This document shows positions 5,043 through 5,552 of a stretch of DNA of 5,552 nucleotides, piece after piece. The stretch comes from Clostridiales bacterium (GTDB lineage: Bacteria > Bacillota > Clostridia > Peptostreptococcales > JAAYPU01). Below the pieces are notes generated by a model, which was given only the letters and a program-made list of their open reading frames with translations, did no database searches and had not been told where the DNA came from. How positions within the stretch are numbered: the first letter of the stretch is position 1; every line of letters starts with the position of its first letter. A program made the position numbers and the translations under genes. The stretch is from positions 1-5,552 of the forward strand of contig JAAYPU010000243.1 of NCBI GenBank assembly GCA_012519645.1, given 5' to 3'.

Positions 5043-5235
5043 AAATTAAGGTGCCTATTTTGGATAATAAGGAAAAGGGAAATCAACTTACATTATTTGG
5101 AGTTTTTTGGACAAAACACTAGAAAGAGAATTTTCGCTTATCAAATAGAAAAAGCGTTTAGAAATATATATCCGGCACGCAAAGAATATGGTTAAAGCCT
5201 GATATTTTGAAGAATTATCAAAGGAGCAGATGTTT

Positions 5236-5552
5236 ATGCAACACGGTTTGATATTGGAAATAATTGTGCTTATTATATTATTATTTTTATCGTCTTTTTT
5301 TTCCGCATCGGAAACTGCTTTAATGTCATTAAGTAAAATCAGGATCAAGCACATGGTCAAAGAAAATATAAAGGGAGCCGATGTGGTAGAAAAGCTGGTA
5401 GAAAAGCCAAACACCTTATTGGGAGCGATACTGATCGGAAACAATGTCGTAAATATTGGGGCTTCTGCATTAGCCACATATATTGCGGTCAGGCATTTTG
5501 GGAGCAAGGGTGTTGGTATTGCAACATCTATTATGACGGTAGTTGTTCTTAT
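5236..5552 (+). CDS. CNNM / HlyC-CorC family membrane protein, partial (3' end outside window)
   Basis: The first 105 residues of a multi-pass inner-membrane protein of the CNNM family (DUF21 domain; older names hemolysin-like or CorC-like). Full-length members are about 400-450 residues, with DUF21, two CBS domains and a CorC_HlyC domain, and are linked to Mg2+/divalent cation export. Only DUF21 is seen here: membrane segment 1 at about 5-22, the family signature SASETALMSL at 23-32, an amphipathic connecting helix with KIRIKHMVKEN, a conserved PNTLLGAILIGNNVVNI at 59-75 starting segment 2, and the start of segment 3 from about 93. AAGGAG (5221-5226) lies 9 bases before ATG 5236 and only 3 before an in-frame ATG at 5230, so 5236 is preferred. 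Cation specificity cannot be judged from this part. Confidence 0.9.
   Translation, partial: MQHGLILEIIVLIILLFLSSFFSASETALMSLSKIRIKHMVKENIKGADVVEKLVEKPNTLLGAILIGNNVVNIGASALATYIAVRHFGSKGVGIATSIMTVVVL

Larger units (their letters stand above)
4919..5235. other. Divergent intergenic region between sspH and the CNNM-family gene
   Basis: This 317-base stretch has no convincing gene. From left to right it holds the sspH ribosome binding site, a 15-base palindrome (4961-4975), a 14-base perfect palindrome (5016-5029), a candidate TATAAT (5037-5042) and two short unsupported frames. One is a TTG-started 20-codon peptide at 5060-5122; the other runs from TTG 5097 for about 30 codons. I looked for an M-box or other Mg2+/metal riboswitch ahead of the CNNM gene and saw no recognisable consensus. 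Confidence 0.6.

Noticed and set aside
5043..5220. Mg2+ riboswitch (M-box) ahead of the CNNM gene
   Set aside because: The leader is long enough, but I see no M-box-like conserved core and no terminator or anti-terminator hairpin before the start codon.
5088..5507. 139-codon minus-strand frame opposite the CNNM gene
   Set aside because: It is the mirror of a membrane-protein gene (hydrophobic codons read in reverse). It has no ribosome binding site and no family resemblance.

Overview
The window is an AT-rich stretch of chromosome from a Gram-positive, spore-forming, low-GC bacterium, most likely in class Clostridia. The evidence is an H-type small acid-soluble spore protein, an SLH-domain surface protein, a YerB-type lipoprotein, strong AAGGAGG-type ribosome binding sites and A/T-flanked hairpin terminators. 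I cannot name the genus. There are no RNA genes, insertion sequences or CRISPR arrays.

Layout from left to right. A bidirectional terminator (6-32) and a five-copy heptamer array (44-78) follow the 3' end of a secreted SLH protein on the minus strand (81-1154). A divergent promoter region (1155-1338) leads right to an 81-residue protein I do not recognise (1339-1584). This is followed by a degenerate heptamer tract and a terminator (1618-1644). A DUF3048/YerB-like lipoprotein (1752-2858, plus) and a cold-shock protein (2932-3135, minus, GTG start) converge on one shared hairpin. A PaaI-type hotdog thioesterase (3404-3907, plus) and ribosomal protein L25/Ctc (4044-4658, minus) converge on another. 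A clean third heptamer array follows the thioesterase stop codon. Upstream of L25, in the same direction, lies a 59-codon sspH-type spore protein gene (4739-4918), which length cut-offs would easily miss. A 317-base divergent region with two perfect palindromes then leads to a CNNM/HlyC-CorC family membrane protein (from 5236), cut off by the window end.

The genes look like individually transcribed housekeeping, envelope and sporulation functions rather than one pathway. The only plausible co-transcribed pair is sspH followed by L25. I found no convincing new multi-gene system. The most interesting pattern is non-coding. Three unrelated genes are each followed, 0-3 bases past the stop codon, by a period-7 repeat whose unit carries a stop codon (TAA, TGA or TAG) on the sense strand. 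Because 7 is not a multiple of 3, these stops fall in all three reading frames ahead of the terminator.
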